Shown here: positions 34,604-42,402 of the stretch, piece by piece
Layout of the letters: every line of letters begins with the position of its first letter
Position numbering within the stretch: the first letter of the stretch is position 1
Source of the DNA: Haploplasma axanthum
GTDB lineage: Bacteria; Bacillota_I; Bacilli_A; Acholeplasmatales; Acholeplasmataceae
Direction of reading: 5' to 3'
Assembly: GCF_900660745.1 (NCBI RefSeq)
Contig: NZ_LR215048.1
Coordinates: forward strand, 124,001-188,000
DNA length: 64,000 nt
Translations under genes and position numbers: made by a program
Notes under the pieces: model-generated
What the model was told of the DNA's origin: nothing
Seen by the model: the letters and a program-made list of their open reading frames with translations, nothing else
Databases searched by the model: none

Positions 34604-36619
34604 TTATTCTCTATTATTCATAGTCATTGTTGAGCTCATTTTAAGCCTTTTATTTATTATAAAATGTTTAAACACCAAAATCAGAATGAACCAAATTATA
34701 CTTCCAATTACCATATAATTATTTATTGCTAGGTAATTAATTCTTAACTGATTATCCAAACTAATCATTCTATTAATAAGAGCAAAGTATTTATCATTAA
34801 ACAATATAATTAATAACACTAGTACTATAAACAGAAATGTTGTATTAACTAAATATAGCATATGGATATATTTTTTAGTTTGTCCTAAACTCCTTATTAT
34901 CCGAAAATTTCTAGAATTCATAATCAATGTATTCTTAGTTTGATTTATTACAAGTAGAATCGAAAAACTAACAACAATTAATAACACGAAGGTAAAAAGA
35001 AGTGCTCTATCTTTAATTCTTTCAATCATTTTATTAATCGTTTGTATATCAATAGTTTTAATATAATAATCTTTATTACTGATAATTGCATTAAAATCCG
35101 AACTTTCCATTTCTTTTGTTAATGACATTACAAAAAAACTACTACCATTAAAATCATCTACACCATAGATAAGCAAATCACGACCATATTTTTTGAAAGT
35201 ATCTAATTCAAAATCAGTATAATGATCATACAAGTTTTTAGCATATGAATATTTTTCATAATTTGAACCTGTATCAACGATTCCACTAACTACTATTTTT
35301 TTACCTTTTAATGAACTAGCTACTTTTTTTCCTATTAAATCATCATATGTATTTATTTCTATTTTTACGCCTGCATCAGTATAGCCAAATTCCTTATAAT
35401 GCTCATATGCATATTTGGAAATTAAAACTTCATACTTATCCGTATTCTTTTGAGGAAGTTTTCCAGAAAGAAGTTTTAATCCTAATTCATCAATCCTATT
35501 ATCTTGAAGGCTTATATAACCAGAATATCTATTGTTATAATATAAGCTTTTTTTACTTTGATCAATATTAGACATCTCAAACCAGGTTATAGCTGATTTT
35601 TTATAAACTTTAATAAATCTTGAATTAGGATATTTTACTGTTAAATCATTAAAATTCTTATTGTTAAATTCCTGTTCTATTCCTTTTTCATTACGATATT
35701 CAAAACTAATTTCGTTTATAATATTATCTCTTATTGCAGTTTTAAATGCACCATCTCTTGATACCGTCAGGACTCCTATGCTCATATTTGTTATAGTATA
35801 CGACAACAGTATTAGAATAAACATAATAACCAATCTTATTGGCTCTTTTAAAAAGAAATTTTTATAATTCTTAAAAAAATATTTAAAACTTATTTTAGTC
35901 TTTACTTCTTCTAATTCATTACTATTCGTTTCTTTTATTACTTTATTGTTATTAAACTCTTCAATTAAAATACCATTTTCCATCTTTAATACTACATCAG
36001 CATATTCTTCAATATTCTCATAGTCGTGTGATGATAATATTACTAACTTATCTTTTGATATCTCTTTTAAGATTTTATAAATTTCACTCTTTGTTTCACT
36101 ATCTAATGCACTTGTTGGTTCATCTGCTAGTATTATTTTACTATCTTTCATTAATGCTCTTAGAATCGCTACTCTTTGTTGTTCCCCTCCAGATAGTTCA
36201 TCTGGATATTTATCTAAATATTCTTCTTTTAATTCAACTTTTTCTAGATATTCAATTACTTCATCTTCATTAATACTTTTCCCTTGGATACTTAATGCAA
36301 ATTCAATATTTTCATATACTGTATAATCTTCTAATAAATTATGATCTTGAAATACATATCCTATTATTTGTTTCTTATATTGATTAATTAGCTTTTCTTT
36401 TTTATTGCTTATCTCTAAATCATTAAAGTATACACTTCCACTTGTTGGATAGTCATTACTTGAAATCAAGTTTAAAAGAGTAGTTTTTCCACTACCTGAT
36501 TTACCTTTTATTAGGACTAAGCCTTTATCTTTATATTTATAGGTTACATTGTTTACTGCTAATATTTCTTTTTTACCTTCATCAATATATTTCTTTGTCA
36601 ATTTTTCTAGTTTTAACAT
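34604..36619 (-). CDS. MacB-like ABC protein, fused ATPase-permease (copy A)
   Basis: A 671-residue protein whose first 240 residues are nearly the same as those of 32570 and 38318 (Walker A, ELSGGEQQRVA signature, DEPTSALD Walker B, switch His in LSSHDYE). The permease part starts with LVIMFILILLSYTITNMSIG and ends with three helices (LLFTFVLLIVVSFSILLVIN, YLVNTTFLFIVLVLLIILFN and another). GGAGATAGGTAA precedes the ATG. The MACPF gene lies directly upstream, separated by a strong terminator, so this run is probably transcribed by read-through or from an unseen promoter. Confidence 0.88.
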   Translation of the reverse strand: MLKLEKLTKKYIDEGKKEILAVNNVTYKYKDKGLVLIKGKSGSGKTTLLNLISSNDYPTSGSVYFNDLEISNKKEKLINQYKKQIIGYVFQDHNLLEDYTVYENIEFALSIQGKSINEDEVIEYLEKVELKEEYLDKYPDELSGGEQQRVAILRALMKDSKIILADEPTSALDSETKSEIYKILKEISKDKLVILSSHDYENIEEYADVVLKMENGILIEEFNNNKVIKETNSNELEEVKTKISFKYFFKNYKNFFLKEPIRLVIMFILILLSYTITNMSIGVLTVSRDGAFKTAIRDNIINEISFEYRNEKGIEQEFNNKNFNDLTVKYPNSRFIKVYKKSAITWFEMSNIDQSKKSLYYNNRYSGYISLQDNRIDELGLKLLSGKLPQKNTDKYEVLISKYAYEHYKEFGYTDAGVKIEINTYDDLIGKKVASSLKGKKIVVSGIVDTGSNYEKYSYAKNLYDHYTDFELDTFKKYGRDLLIYGVDDFNGSSFFVMSLTKEMESSDFNAIISNKDYYIKTIDIQTINKMIERIKDRALLFTFVLLIVVSFSILLVINQTKNTLIMNSRNFRIIRSLGQTKKYIHMLYLVNTTFLFIVLVLLIILFNDKYFALINRMISLDNQLRINYLAINNYMVIGSIIWFILILVFKHFIINKRLKMSSTMTMNNRE
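35870..36619 (-). repeat. Duplicated ATPase-coding segment, copy A
   Basis: See copy B; this copy is especially close to the one at 39605-40357, down to the linker residues NNKV.KETNSNELEEVKTK that lead into the permease. Confidence 0.8.
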
Positions 36620-36645
36620 TTACCTATCTCCTATAAAAGAAATTA

Positions 36646-36677
36646 AATAATCAAGGGATTTTAATCCCTTGATTATT
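36646..36677 (-). terminator. Strong hairpin terminator after the MACPF gene
   Basis: A near-perfect stem of about 14 bp (AATAATCAAGGGATT against its complement) with a minimal loop lies six bases past the TAA; the minus-strand sequence after it is T-rich (TTATTTAATTTCTTTT). Confidence 0.8.
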
Positions 36678-36682
36678 ACACA

Positions 36683-38146
36683 TTATCTTCTGAAAATAAT
36701 ACTAATTTTCATATCTTTATTAAACCAAGTATCTGGACCGTTACCATGTGCCCCGTATCTTACAAAAATAGTGCTTTCATCTTTTATTTTAGTTACGTCA
36801 TTATTTTTTATAATAACTCTATACTCTTCATAATCATGATTAGCAAAAGTGAATTCTTGCCAGTTAATTATTTTAGAGTCATCATTCTTGTTTTCAGAAT
36901 ACATTATTATACCTTTAAATCCATTATAGTTTTCTCTTACCTGAAAATCAAAAACCAAATCAAATTTATTATATCCAAGATCTATAAAATCTTGTAACGG
37001 CAAGTCTATAAATACAGAATCAAATGGTTGTTTAAATCTACCAGTATCAGTTATTTTGTATTCTTTATCTCTTGTATACATATTTTCCCAAACATACTTT
37101 TTTTCACTAATCTTTTTTGAATTAAGACTATCATACTTGAAAAACATTTCTTCGATTTTTTTAGCAATACTTGAGAACTTATTTGGAATAATTTTCCATA
37201 TTTCTATCATTCCGTCACTAGAAATTTCTACTGGCGAATAATTATTTTGATTTACTGATTGTTTCCACATTCTAAGATTATCAATTAAATCTTTATACGA
37301 AATAAATTCCATTTCATTGCCTCCATAAGTAGTAACCATTAGGCTTTCACTTATACTTTTAACACCATAGTTTGATTTTTCAAAAAGATTATCCGAAACG
37401 TTCATATTACCAGTTACCAATGTAGTATAATTTGCGCTGATCTCTGAAGATATTTTTTTTGCCTTTTCTTTACTAACTACACTATCCATCGAATTAAAGT
37501 AATAATTCGCTTCAATTTTTGAACCATAAATAATATCATGAATTATATGAGTGCCATATAAATCGAAAAAATCATAGTAATCTTTATCTTTTATATTCTT
37601 AGATTTTAATTTATTATCCAATGTTTCGATATTTTTATAAAAATTCTTATGAAGATTACCCTTATATAGTTCTAATCCAGATTTAAAATTAGGCAATGCA
37701 TATCTATTTTTATAATTAACTTGCATATAACTATGATAAAAACTACTAATATATTCTTCATTTGATTCATTAATTAAGTTTTCACTTTGCATAGACATAG
37801 AGGCAGACATACTACCATACACAGCAGTAGTTCCCAAATTTGCTTTCACACTATTGCTATATTCACGTGCATAACTACTCAATGACTCTCCATATGAGCT
37901 ATAACTTTTACTGGTATTTAATTTAGAACTTAAAATTTTCACATTCGAGAACCAATCTTCATCAAAAATAGGATTAGCAATTTTTACTCTTTCTTTCCGA
38001 AAATACGGATCTTTAACAAGATTATATGAATAGCCCAACTCATCTCTTTCTTCTGTGTTATCGTAAGCAGCATTAACTGTTGTTGAATTAAGAACTGCTA
38101 TACATGTAACAATCACGCTTATTATTATAATTAATATTTTTTTCAT
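36683..38146 (-). CDS. Secreted MACPF (perforin-like) domain protein
   Basis: A 487-residue protein. The signal peptide runs to about residue 26 (TTVNA-AYDN). Residues about 75-340 fit a MACPF domain: the family hallmark is at residues 197-200 (DLYGTHIIHDIIYGSKIEAN), flanked by serine-rich amphipathic stretches that could form the membrane-inserting hairpins (TTAVYGSMSASMSMQSENL and VVSKEKAKKISSEISANYTT), with TTYGG at 272-276. Residues about 345-487 form a separate beta-rich C-terminal domain (SVFIDLPLQDF, FDLVFDFQV, TIFVRYGAHGNGPDTWFNKD), perhaps for target recognition. Family members make giant pores, but some bacterial ones are not lytic. It lies between MacB-like ABC genes, with its own promoter and terminator. 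Confidence 0.85.
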   Translation of the reverse strand: MKKILIIIISVIVTCIAVLNSTTVNAAYDNTEERDELGYSYNLVKDPYFRKERVKIANPIFDEDWFSNVKILSSKLNTSKSYSSYGESLSSYAREYSNSVKANLGTTAVYGSMSASMSMQSENLINESNEEYISSFYHSYMQVNYKNRYALPNFKSGLELYKGNLHKNFYKNIETLDNKLKSKNIKDKDYYDFFDLYGTHIIHDIIYGSKIEANYYFNSMDSVVSKEKAKKISSEISANYTTLVTGNMNVSDNLFEKSNYGVKSISESLMVTTYGGNEMEFISYKDLIDNLRMWKQSVNQNNYSPVEISSDGMIEIWKIIPNKFSSIAKKIEEMFFKYDSLNSKKISEKKYVWENMYTRDKEYKITDTGRFKQPFDSVFIDLPLQDFIDLGYNKFDLVFDFQVRENYNGFKGIIMYSENKNDDSKIINWQEFTFANHDYEEYRVIIKNNDVTKIKDESTIFVRYGAHGNGPDTWFNKDMKISIIFRR

Positions 38147-38162
38147 ACTTTATCCTTTCTAT

Positions 38163-38191
38163 TTTATACTTCAATCACCCTTTTTTGTCAC
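38163..38191 (-). promoter_or_regulatory. Probable promoter of the MACPF gene
   Basis: On the minus strand, GTGACA (38186-38191) and TATAAA (38163-38168) are 17 bases apart. The leader would be only about 10 bases and contain the AAAGGA ribosome site. The -35 lies inside an inverted repeat. Confidence 0.55.
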
Positions 38192-38213
38192 AAGCTATAT
38201 AGCGTACTGTGAC
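38187..38213. promoter_or_regulatory. Nested inverted repeat at the MACPF promoter
   Basis: Outer arms GTCACA/TGTGAC enclose a perfect 10-bp palindrome GCTATATAGC (38194-38203). One outer arm overlaps the predicted -35. It looks like an operator for a dimeric regulator. A further TGTCACA lies at 38297. Confidence 0.5.
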
Positions 38214-38317
38214 TTCATCCCCTCATTTTGACATCACCACACTTACTTTTGTTTTATGATAACACTTTTATTTAATAATATCAATGCCGAATATGTCACA
38301 AAAAGACAATACATCAA

Positions 38318-40357
38318 TTAAATTCTTTCATACATAATAGTTTTAGTATTTTCTTTTAGTTTTTTATTTAATGGTAGATAAATAGATACATATGAAATAA
38401 GTATAATCCAAATTATTGGCACGAAAACAACATATAGATTATAAAAATGTACCTTAAATACAATCTCTTGACCTTTATTAAATTCATTATTTAAAATATT
38501 TATCATAGTTCTTACAGATATTGTACTTAAGATTAATCCAATAAAACTTATTATTAAAAATCCAAACCCATACAAACTATAAAAATATTCACTCTTAACT
38601 CCTAATGACTTAATAGTCCCAATTGTTTGATAGTTAACATTGAACGTATGTTTAACCTGATTAATAAATAGTAAGATTGTTATTAATGTGAAAAGAATTA
38701 TTACTGACCATAATACTAATATATTGTCTTTTGCTAAAAAAATTCTTGCTTCAATTCTATCAATATGAGGTGCGTAATAATTATATTTTTGATTATTTTC
38801 ATAGATATAATCAACGATACTAATTAATTGATTGGTTGTTAAATCTTTAGTTAATGTATATATTTCATAGTTATTTTCATCAAAAGTAAAACTCTCATTA
38901 ACGTATAAGAACATATCTCTATGGCTTGTATTAAACTTATAAATGTTATAATTACTAATATTTCTAGGTAATTTTTTAGCATACTCAAAGTCGTCGTTAT
39001 TTGATCCTGTATCAACTATACCACTAACAACTAAATCATAATATTCTCCGTCAATCTCGATTCTTGAGACAGCTTTTCCAATTAAATCTGCATAAGAAGA
39101 AATCACTTCATCATCATCAACATATTTGCCATCATACCCATTATCTTTATAATAATTAAATATATGTTTTGATATAACAACTTCAATTTTATTGCCATCG
39201 TTCTTTTTTGGAAGTTCACCAATAAGTAGTTCAAGTCCCAATTTTTCTAAGTTTTCACTTGAGATTTTGACCATTCCTGCAAAACTTGAATAATAATAGT
39301 TGTTATTTAACCATTTGTAATAATCTATTCCACTATTGTAATCTTTATAATACTTGTGAAATTTGATATTAGGAAAAATATTACTCATTTCTTCAAGTTT
39401 TATTTTTTCAACTTCAATATCATTATATGGAATATTTTCAAAATTTATTTGCTCAATTTTACCAGCTTTAAAAAGTTCTTCTATAGGTTTATATCTTTCA
39501 AGTGAAACCAAAGATATCATTGTTCCTATTAATGTTAAACTTATTATCAAAATAATTAACAATATAATATATCGACTTATTCTACTAAATACTATATTTT
39601 TTAAATTCTTAAAAAAGTATTTGAAATTTATTTTAGTTTTTACTTCTTCTAATTCATTACTATTCGTTTCTTTCATTACTTTATTGTTATTAAATTCTTC
39701 TGTTAAAATACCATTTTCCATCTTTAATACTACATCAGCATATTCTTCAATATTCTCATAGTCGTGTGATGATAATATTACTAACTTATCTTTTGATATC
39801 TCTTTTAAGATTTTATAAATTTCACTCTTTGTTTCACTATCTAATGCACTTGTTGGTTCATCTGCTAGTATTATTTTACTATCTTTCATTAATGCTCTTA
39901 GAATCGCTACTCTTTGTTGTTCCCCTCCAGATAGTTCATCTGGATATTTATCTAAATATTCTTCTTTTAATTCAACTTTTTCTAAATATTCAATTACTTC
40001 ATCTTCATTAATACTTTTCCCTTGAATACTTAATGCAAATTCAATATTTTCATATACTGTATAATCTTCTAATAGATTATGATCTTGAAATACATATCCA
40101 ATTATTTGTTTTTTATATTGATTAATTAGCTTTTCTTTCTTATTACTTATCTCTAAATCATTAAAGTATACACTTCCACTTGTTGGATAGTCATTACTTG
40201 AAATCAAGTTTAAAAGAGTAGTTTTTCCACTACCTGATTTACCTTTTATTAGGACTAAGCCTTTATCTTTATATTTATAGGTTACATTGTTTACTGCTAG
40301 TACTTCTTTTTTATCTGAATCAATATATTTTTTTGTTACTTTTTCTAGTTTTAACAT
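38318..40357 (-). CDS. MacB-like ABC protein, fused ATPase-permease (copy C)
   Basis: A 679-residue protein. The ATPase half (residues 1-240) is near-identical to copies A and B with all catalytic motifs intact. The permease half differs: helix YIILLIILIISLTLIGTMIS, an outside region of roughly 270 residues, then three helices ending YVVFVPIIWIILISYVSIYL. GAGGGATAAGAT precedes the ATG. It is transcribed toward the MACPF gene, 171 bases away, and could be co-expressed with it. Whether it exports, protects from, or senses the MACPF protein is unknown; MACPF proteins with a signal peptide leave by Sec, so protection or sensing is the more plausible link (inference). Confidence 0.88.
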   Translation of the reverse strand: MLKLEKVTKKYIDSDKKEVLAVNNVTYKYKDKGLVLIKGKSGSGKTTLLNLISSNDYPTSGSVYFNDLEISNKKEKLINQYKKQIIGYVFQDHNLLEDYTVYENIEFALSIQGKSINEDEVIEYLEKVELKEEYLDKYPDELSGGEQQRVAILRALMKDSKIILADEPTSALDSETKSEIYKILKEISKDKLVILSSHDYENIEEYADVVLKMENGILTEEFNNNKVMKETNSNELEEVKTKINFKYFFKNLKNIVFSRISRYIILLIILIISLTLIGTMISLVSLERYKPIEELFKAGKIEQINFENIPYNDIEVEKIKLEEMSNIFPNIKFHKYYKDYNSGIDYYKWLNNNYYYSSFAGMVKISSENLEKLGLELLIGELPKKNDGNKIEVVISKHIFNYYKDNGYDGKYVDDDEVISSYADLIGKAVSRIEIDGEYYDLVVSGIVDTGSNNDDFEYAKKLPRNISNYNIYKFNTSHRDMFLYVNESFTFDENNYEIYTLTKDLTTNQLISIVDYIYENNQKYNYYAPHIDRIEARIFLAKDNILVLWSVIILFTLITILLFINQVKHTFNVNYQTIGTIKSLGVKSEYFYSLYGFGFLIISFIGLILSTISVRTMINILNNEFNKGQEIVFKVHFYNLYVVFVPIIWIILISYVSIYLPLNKKLKENTKTIMYERI
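39605..40357 (-). repeat. Duplicated ATPase-coding segment, copy C
   Basis: Near-identical to the ATPase-coding parts at 33850-34600 and 35870-36619; the homology fades where the permease begins. Confidence 0.8.
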
Positions 40358-40379
40358 ATCTTATCCCTCGTTACTCTTA

Positions 40380-40385
40380 ATTATA
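40380..40385 (-). promoter_or_regulatory. -10 box of ABC copy C
   Basis: TATAAT on the minus strand, 22 bases upstream of the ATG; the -35 at 17-base spacing (TTTTAA) is weak. Confidence 0.5.
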
Positions 40386-40441
40386 ACCTTTATTTTATTA
40401 TATTAAAAGGTAAAATTTGTCTTTTAAAGTTAAAAATTAAA

Positions 40442-40460
40442 GGGCACTATTATTGTGCCC
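40442..40460 (-). terminator. Terminator of the 40469-41230 gene
   Basis: A GC-rich 6-bp stem GGGCAC/GTGCCC with a 7-base loop is followed on the minus strand by TTTAATTTTT. Confidence 0.8.
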
Positions 40461-40468
40461 CTATTTTA

Positions 40469-41230
40469 CTATTTATTGATTTTTATTAATTTTTGTTTTA
40501 AAAGATTTTCTTTATCTATATATGGTAATGTATAATCAATATTTTCTTCTTTACCTTTTATCGCACCAACTTCTTGCATATGAATATCAATAAGTTCTTT
40601 TAATTGAATTACTGCTTTATGAGTTGAAACTTTAAATAAGACAGGTGTATTATCATGAAGTTTCTTTCCTCTCATATCTTGAACCTCGTATCTAGTATTT
40701 CTAAGTTTATCAAAATCTAGATTTATATATGCATCTATGATATTTCCGTGAATCTAGAACTTAACTACTGGTCTACCATGATACATAAATCTTTCATTTC
40801 TCCATGACTTTCTTATTGTTACGTCTTCATAGGTTAATAAATAATTTTTTATTTCACTAAATCTTTCTTGTGATTCTTTTGGTGCTTGGTGCATTCTTGC
40901 TACAAACGAATAATTATATCTTATATATAGTCCATTATTATCTAAATTATTATTTTTAGTTTTTCTTTCTTCTTTTTTCATAGGTTTCATCTCTTCTTTC
41001 TTTTGTATTATTATAGGTTTTGTTTTTTCAACTATTATTTCAATTTCTTGATTATTTTTTTCTTTATTTTTTCTAGCTCGAATAGCTATTTTGATTAAAC
41101 AAACAAGAAGAATTACAAGTGCTAAGACTATTAATGCTATTTTCCAAATCTTTTCATCGATTCCCCAAATCAAAAGGGGTGCTGAAAAGACATAAAACTT
41201 ATAGGTTTTATTTTTTTTGTTTTTGATCAT
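40469..41230 (-). pseudogene. Membrane protein paralog of 42403-43227, interrupted by an in-frame TAG
   Basis: From the ATG at 41228-41230 the frame reads 158 residues and then meets TAG at 40754-40756. Without that stop the same frame continues to 40469 and aligns along its whole length with the intact paralog. Where the paralog has AKFWIHGN, this copy has VKF-stop-IHGN, so a TGG Trp codon became TAG by one base. The N-terminus has one membrane helix (KIALIVLALVILLVCLIKIA) and a charged linker. The C-terminal domain (SFVARMHQAPKESQERFSEI, SWRNERFMYHGRP) resembles a domain in many uncharacterised Firmicutes proteins. Promoter, ribosome site (AGGAG) and terminator look intact, so the inactivation is recent, or the TAG is read through, or it is a sequencing error. 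Confidence 0.8.
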
Positions 41231-41247
41231 ATTTATTTTTTCTCCTA

Positions 41248-41277
41248 ATATTATTCTTTAACCACAAAATTCATCAA
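41248..41277 (-). promoter_or_regulatory. Promoter of the interrupted paralog
   Basis: On the minus strand, TTGATG (41272-41277) and TAATAT (41248-41253) have an 18-base spacer; AGGAG and the ATG follow. Confidence 0.55.
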
Positions 41278-41289
41278 TCTAATTGATGA
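41271..41289. promoter_or_regulatory. Perfect 8-3-8 inverted repeat over the -35 box
   Basis: TCATCAAT-CTA-ATTGATGA is a perfect inverted repeat that contains the -35 of the paralog's promoter and could be an operator. Confidence 0.45.
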
Positions 41290-41297
41290 TAATTATT

Positions 41298-41330
41298 GTT
41301 TTTAACACCATTAATTCGGTGATTAAAAAC
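41298..41330 (-). terminator. Hairpin downstream of the frameshifted gene
   Basis: Long arms GTTTTTAACACC and GGTGATTAAAAAC (one mismatch) with an 8-base loop. The T-rich part lies inside the stem and no T-run follows on the minus strand, so termination is only probable. Confidence 0.45.
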
Positions 41331-41356
41331 TTTATATTTAGAATTTGTTTTGAAAT

Positions 41357-42252
41357 TTATTTATTATTTTTTTCTTTTACTCTAGTTACTTCACTAACAA
41401 GATTTTCATATTTATCAGTATCAACTTTAGCTTCTAAATATTCATCTTGATAACTCTTAGCTTTTTGTTTCAATATTTCAATCTTTGCTTCTTCAATAGT
41501 TAAATTAATAATTTCTTTATCATCATAATCAAATTTCTCAATTAGATACATATATTTGTTATCTAGTTTCTCAATTAAAAGTTGATCTTTAATAGAATTT
41601 TTCTTCATTTTTTCTTTGAGAATGTCCTTAACAAGTTTTAAGTTTTTTATCACAAAATTATCAATATCATTATTAAAATCACTAATATGCTCAAATATAT
41701 CAGATAAATTGTTTTGTTCTAGGAATATTTTTTTACACAAATCAATAATGGTTTGAATTTTAGGACTAGTTTGAATAGTTCTTTCATTAGTATTCTCATC
41801 ATTATTTTTTTCTAATGTTTTAAGATTAACCTCTTTTTTAATTCGTACTATCTCTTGCTTATTATAATTATGAAATATCTTTTCTAAAGTGCTGTAATGG
41901 CTATCTATTTGATTAGTTGAATTAAATGGTAATAAGAATGCTGTAGCATATTTTTTTCAGTATAATATCCGTTTAATTTTGTATTTAAGTTTATTATTAT
42001 TGTTCCATGATTCTTCTTTTTATATCTTTTTGCTTCATTATAAACATTATTTAGTTCTTCCTTTGATGAAGCATTCTTCATTATTTTAGTTTTGAGTTTT
42101 TTCAAATATAAATTATCTGTCTTTCCATTCTTAATTAGATGTGTAGTTTTTTCACCATTTACTTCAATAGCGTTAATAAGCTTATTACCTACAAATATTG
42201 TCATGCACGTAATAGCTGTAAGAAATAAGTATATTATTCTTTTCTTCTTCAT
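41357..42252 (-). pseudogene. Secreted helical protein split by a -1 frameshift at an A7 run
   Basis: The first frame (42252 to 41905) gives a signal peptide (YLFLTAITCMTIFVGNKLINA) and about 80 more residues. The second frame, shifted by one base, stays open from the same place to 41357 and encodes a helical, Lys/Glu/Asn-rich protein. The frames join at the minus-strand run G-AAAAAAA-T (plus strand T7 at 41951-41957). With one more A, or a -1 slip on A-AAA-AAT, the product reads ..NGYYTEKKYATAFLLPFNS.. and totals about 298 residues. No start codon with a ribosome site exists for the second half alone, apart from an unsupported TTG. Could be a pseudogene, a phase-variable gene, programmed frameshifting, or a sequencing error. 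No known family. Confidence 0.75.
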
Positions 42253-42302
42253 TCTACCACCCTCTCTATACGAAAATAATACTTATTTTTCGTAATAAAT
42301 TA

Positions 42303-42308
42303 TGTCAA
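42303..42308 (-). promoter_or_regulatory. -35 box of the frameshifted gene's promoter
   Basis: Perfect TTGACA on the minus strand. At 17 bases the -10 is poor (TAAGTA, 42280-42285), while TATTAT lies at 42276-42281. A weak promoter of this kind suits activation from the adjacent repeats. Confidence 0.45.
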
Positions 42309-42310
42309 AA

Positions 42311-42337
42311 TGTTCCAAAACGCATTAAAAATGTTCC
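42311..42337. promoter_or_regulatory. Direct repeats TGTTCC spaced 21 bp (activator-type site)
   Basis: Two copies of aTGTTCCwAAA (cores at 42311-42316 and 42332-42337) are exactly 21 bp apart, two helical turns. They lie directly upstream of the -35 of the 42252 gene. The same arrangement occurs at 43315-43341. This geometry is that of LytTR or other response-regulator sites (inference). Confidence 0.55.
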
Positions 42338-42351
42338 TAAAAGCAAAAAAA

Positions 42352-42392
42352 GTTGTAAACTTTCATTTGATAATCAAAGAAATATTTACAAC
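42352..42392 (-). terminator. Terminator of the 42403-43227 gene
   Basis: A stem GTTGTAAA/TTTACAAC with a long loop; on the minus strand seven T follow at once. Confidence 0.75.
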
Positions 42393-42402
42393 CCTTTTTA
42401 TT

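Noticed and set aside
38229-38265. Plus-strand promoter TTGACA ... TATGAT upstream of the MACPF gene
   Set aside because: The spacer is 21 bases and no plus-strand gene follows.
34009-40011. Plus-strand open frames repeated at about 34009, 36028 and 39766 with almost the same leucine-rich translation
   Set aside because: They are antisense shadows of the conserved ATPase signature and Walker B region of the three duplicated ABC genes; no ribosome sites, and the similarity is explained by the genes on the other strand.
41357-41740. A separate 127-residue gene with its own TTG start
   Set aside because: No ribosome site at that TTG, and the same frame stays open far upstream to the A7 slip point, so it is the second half of the gene starting at 42252.
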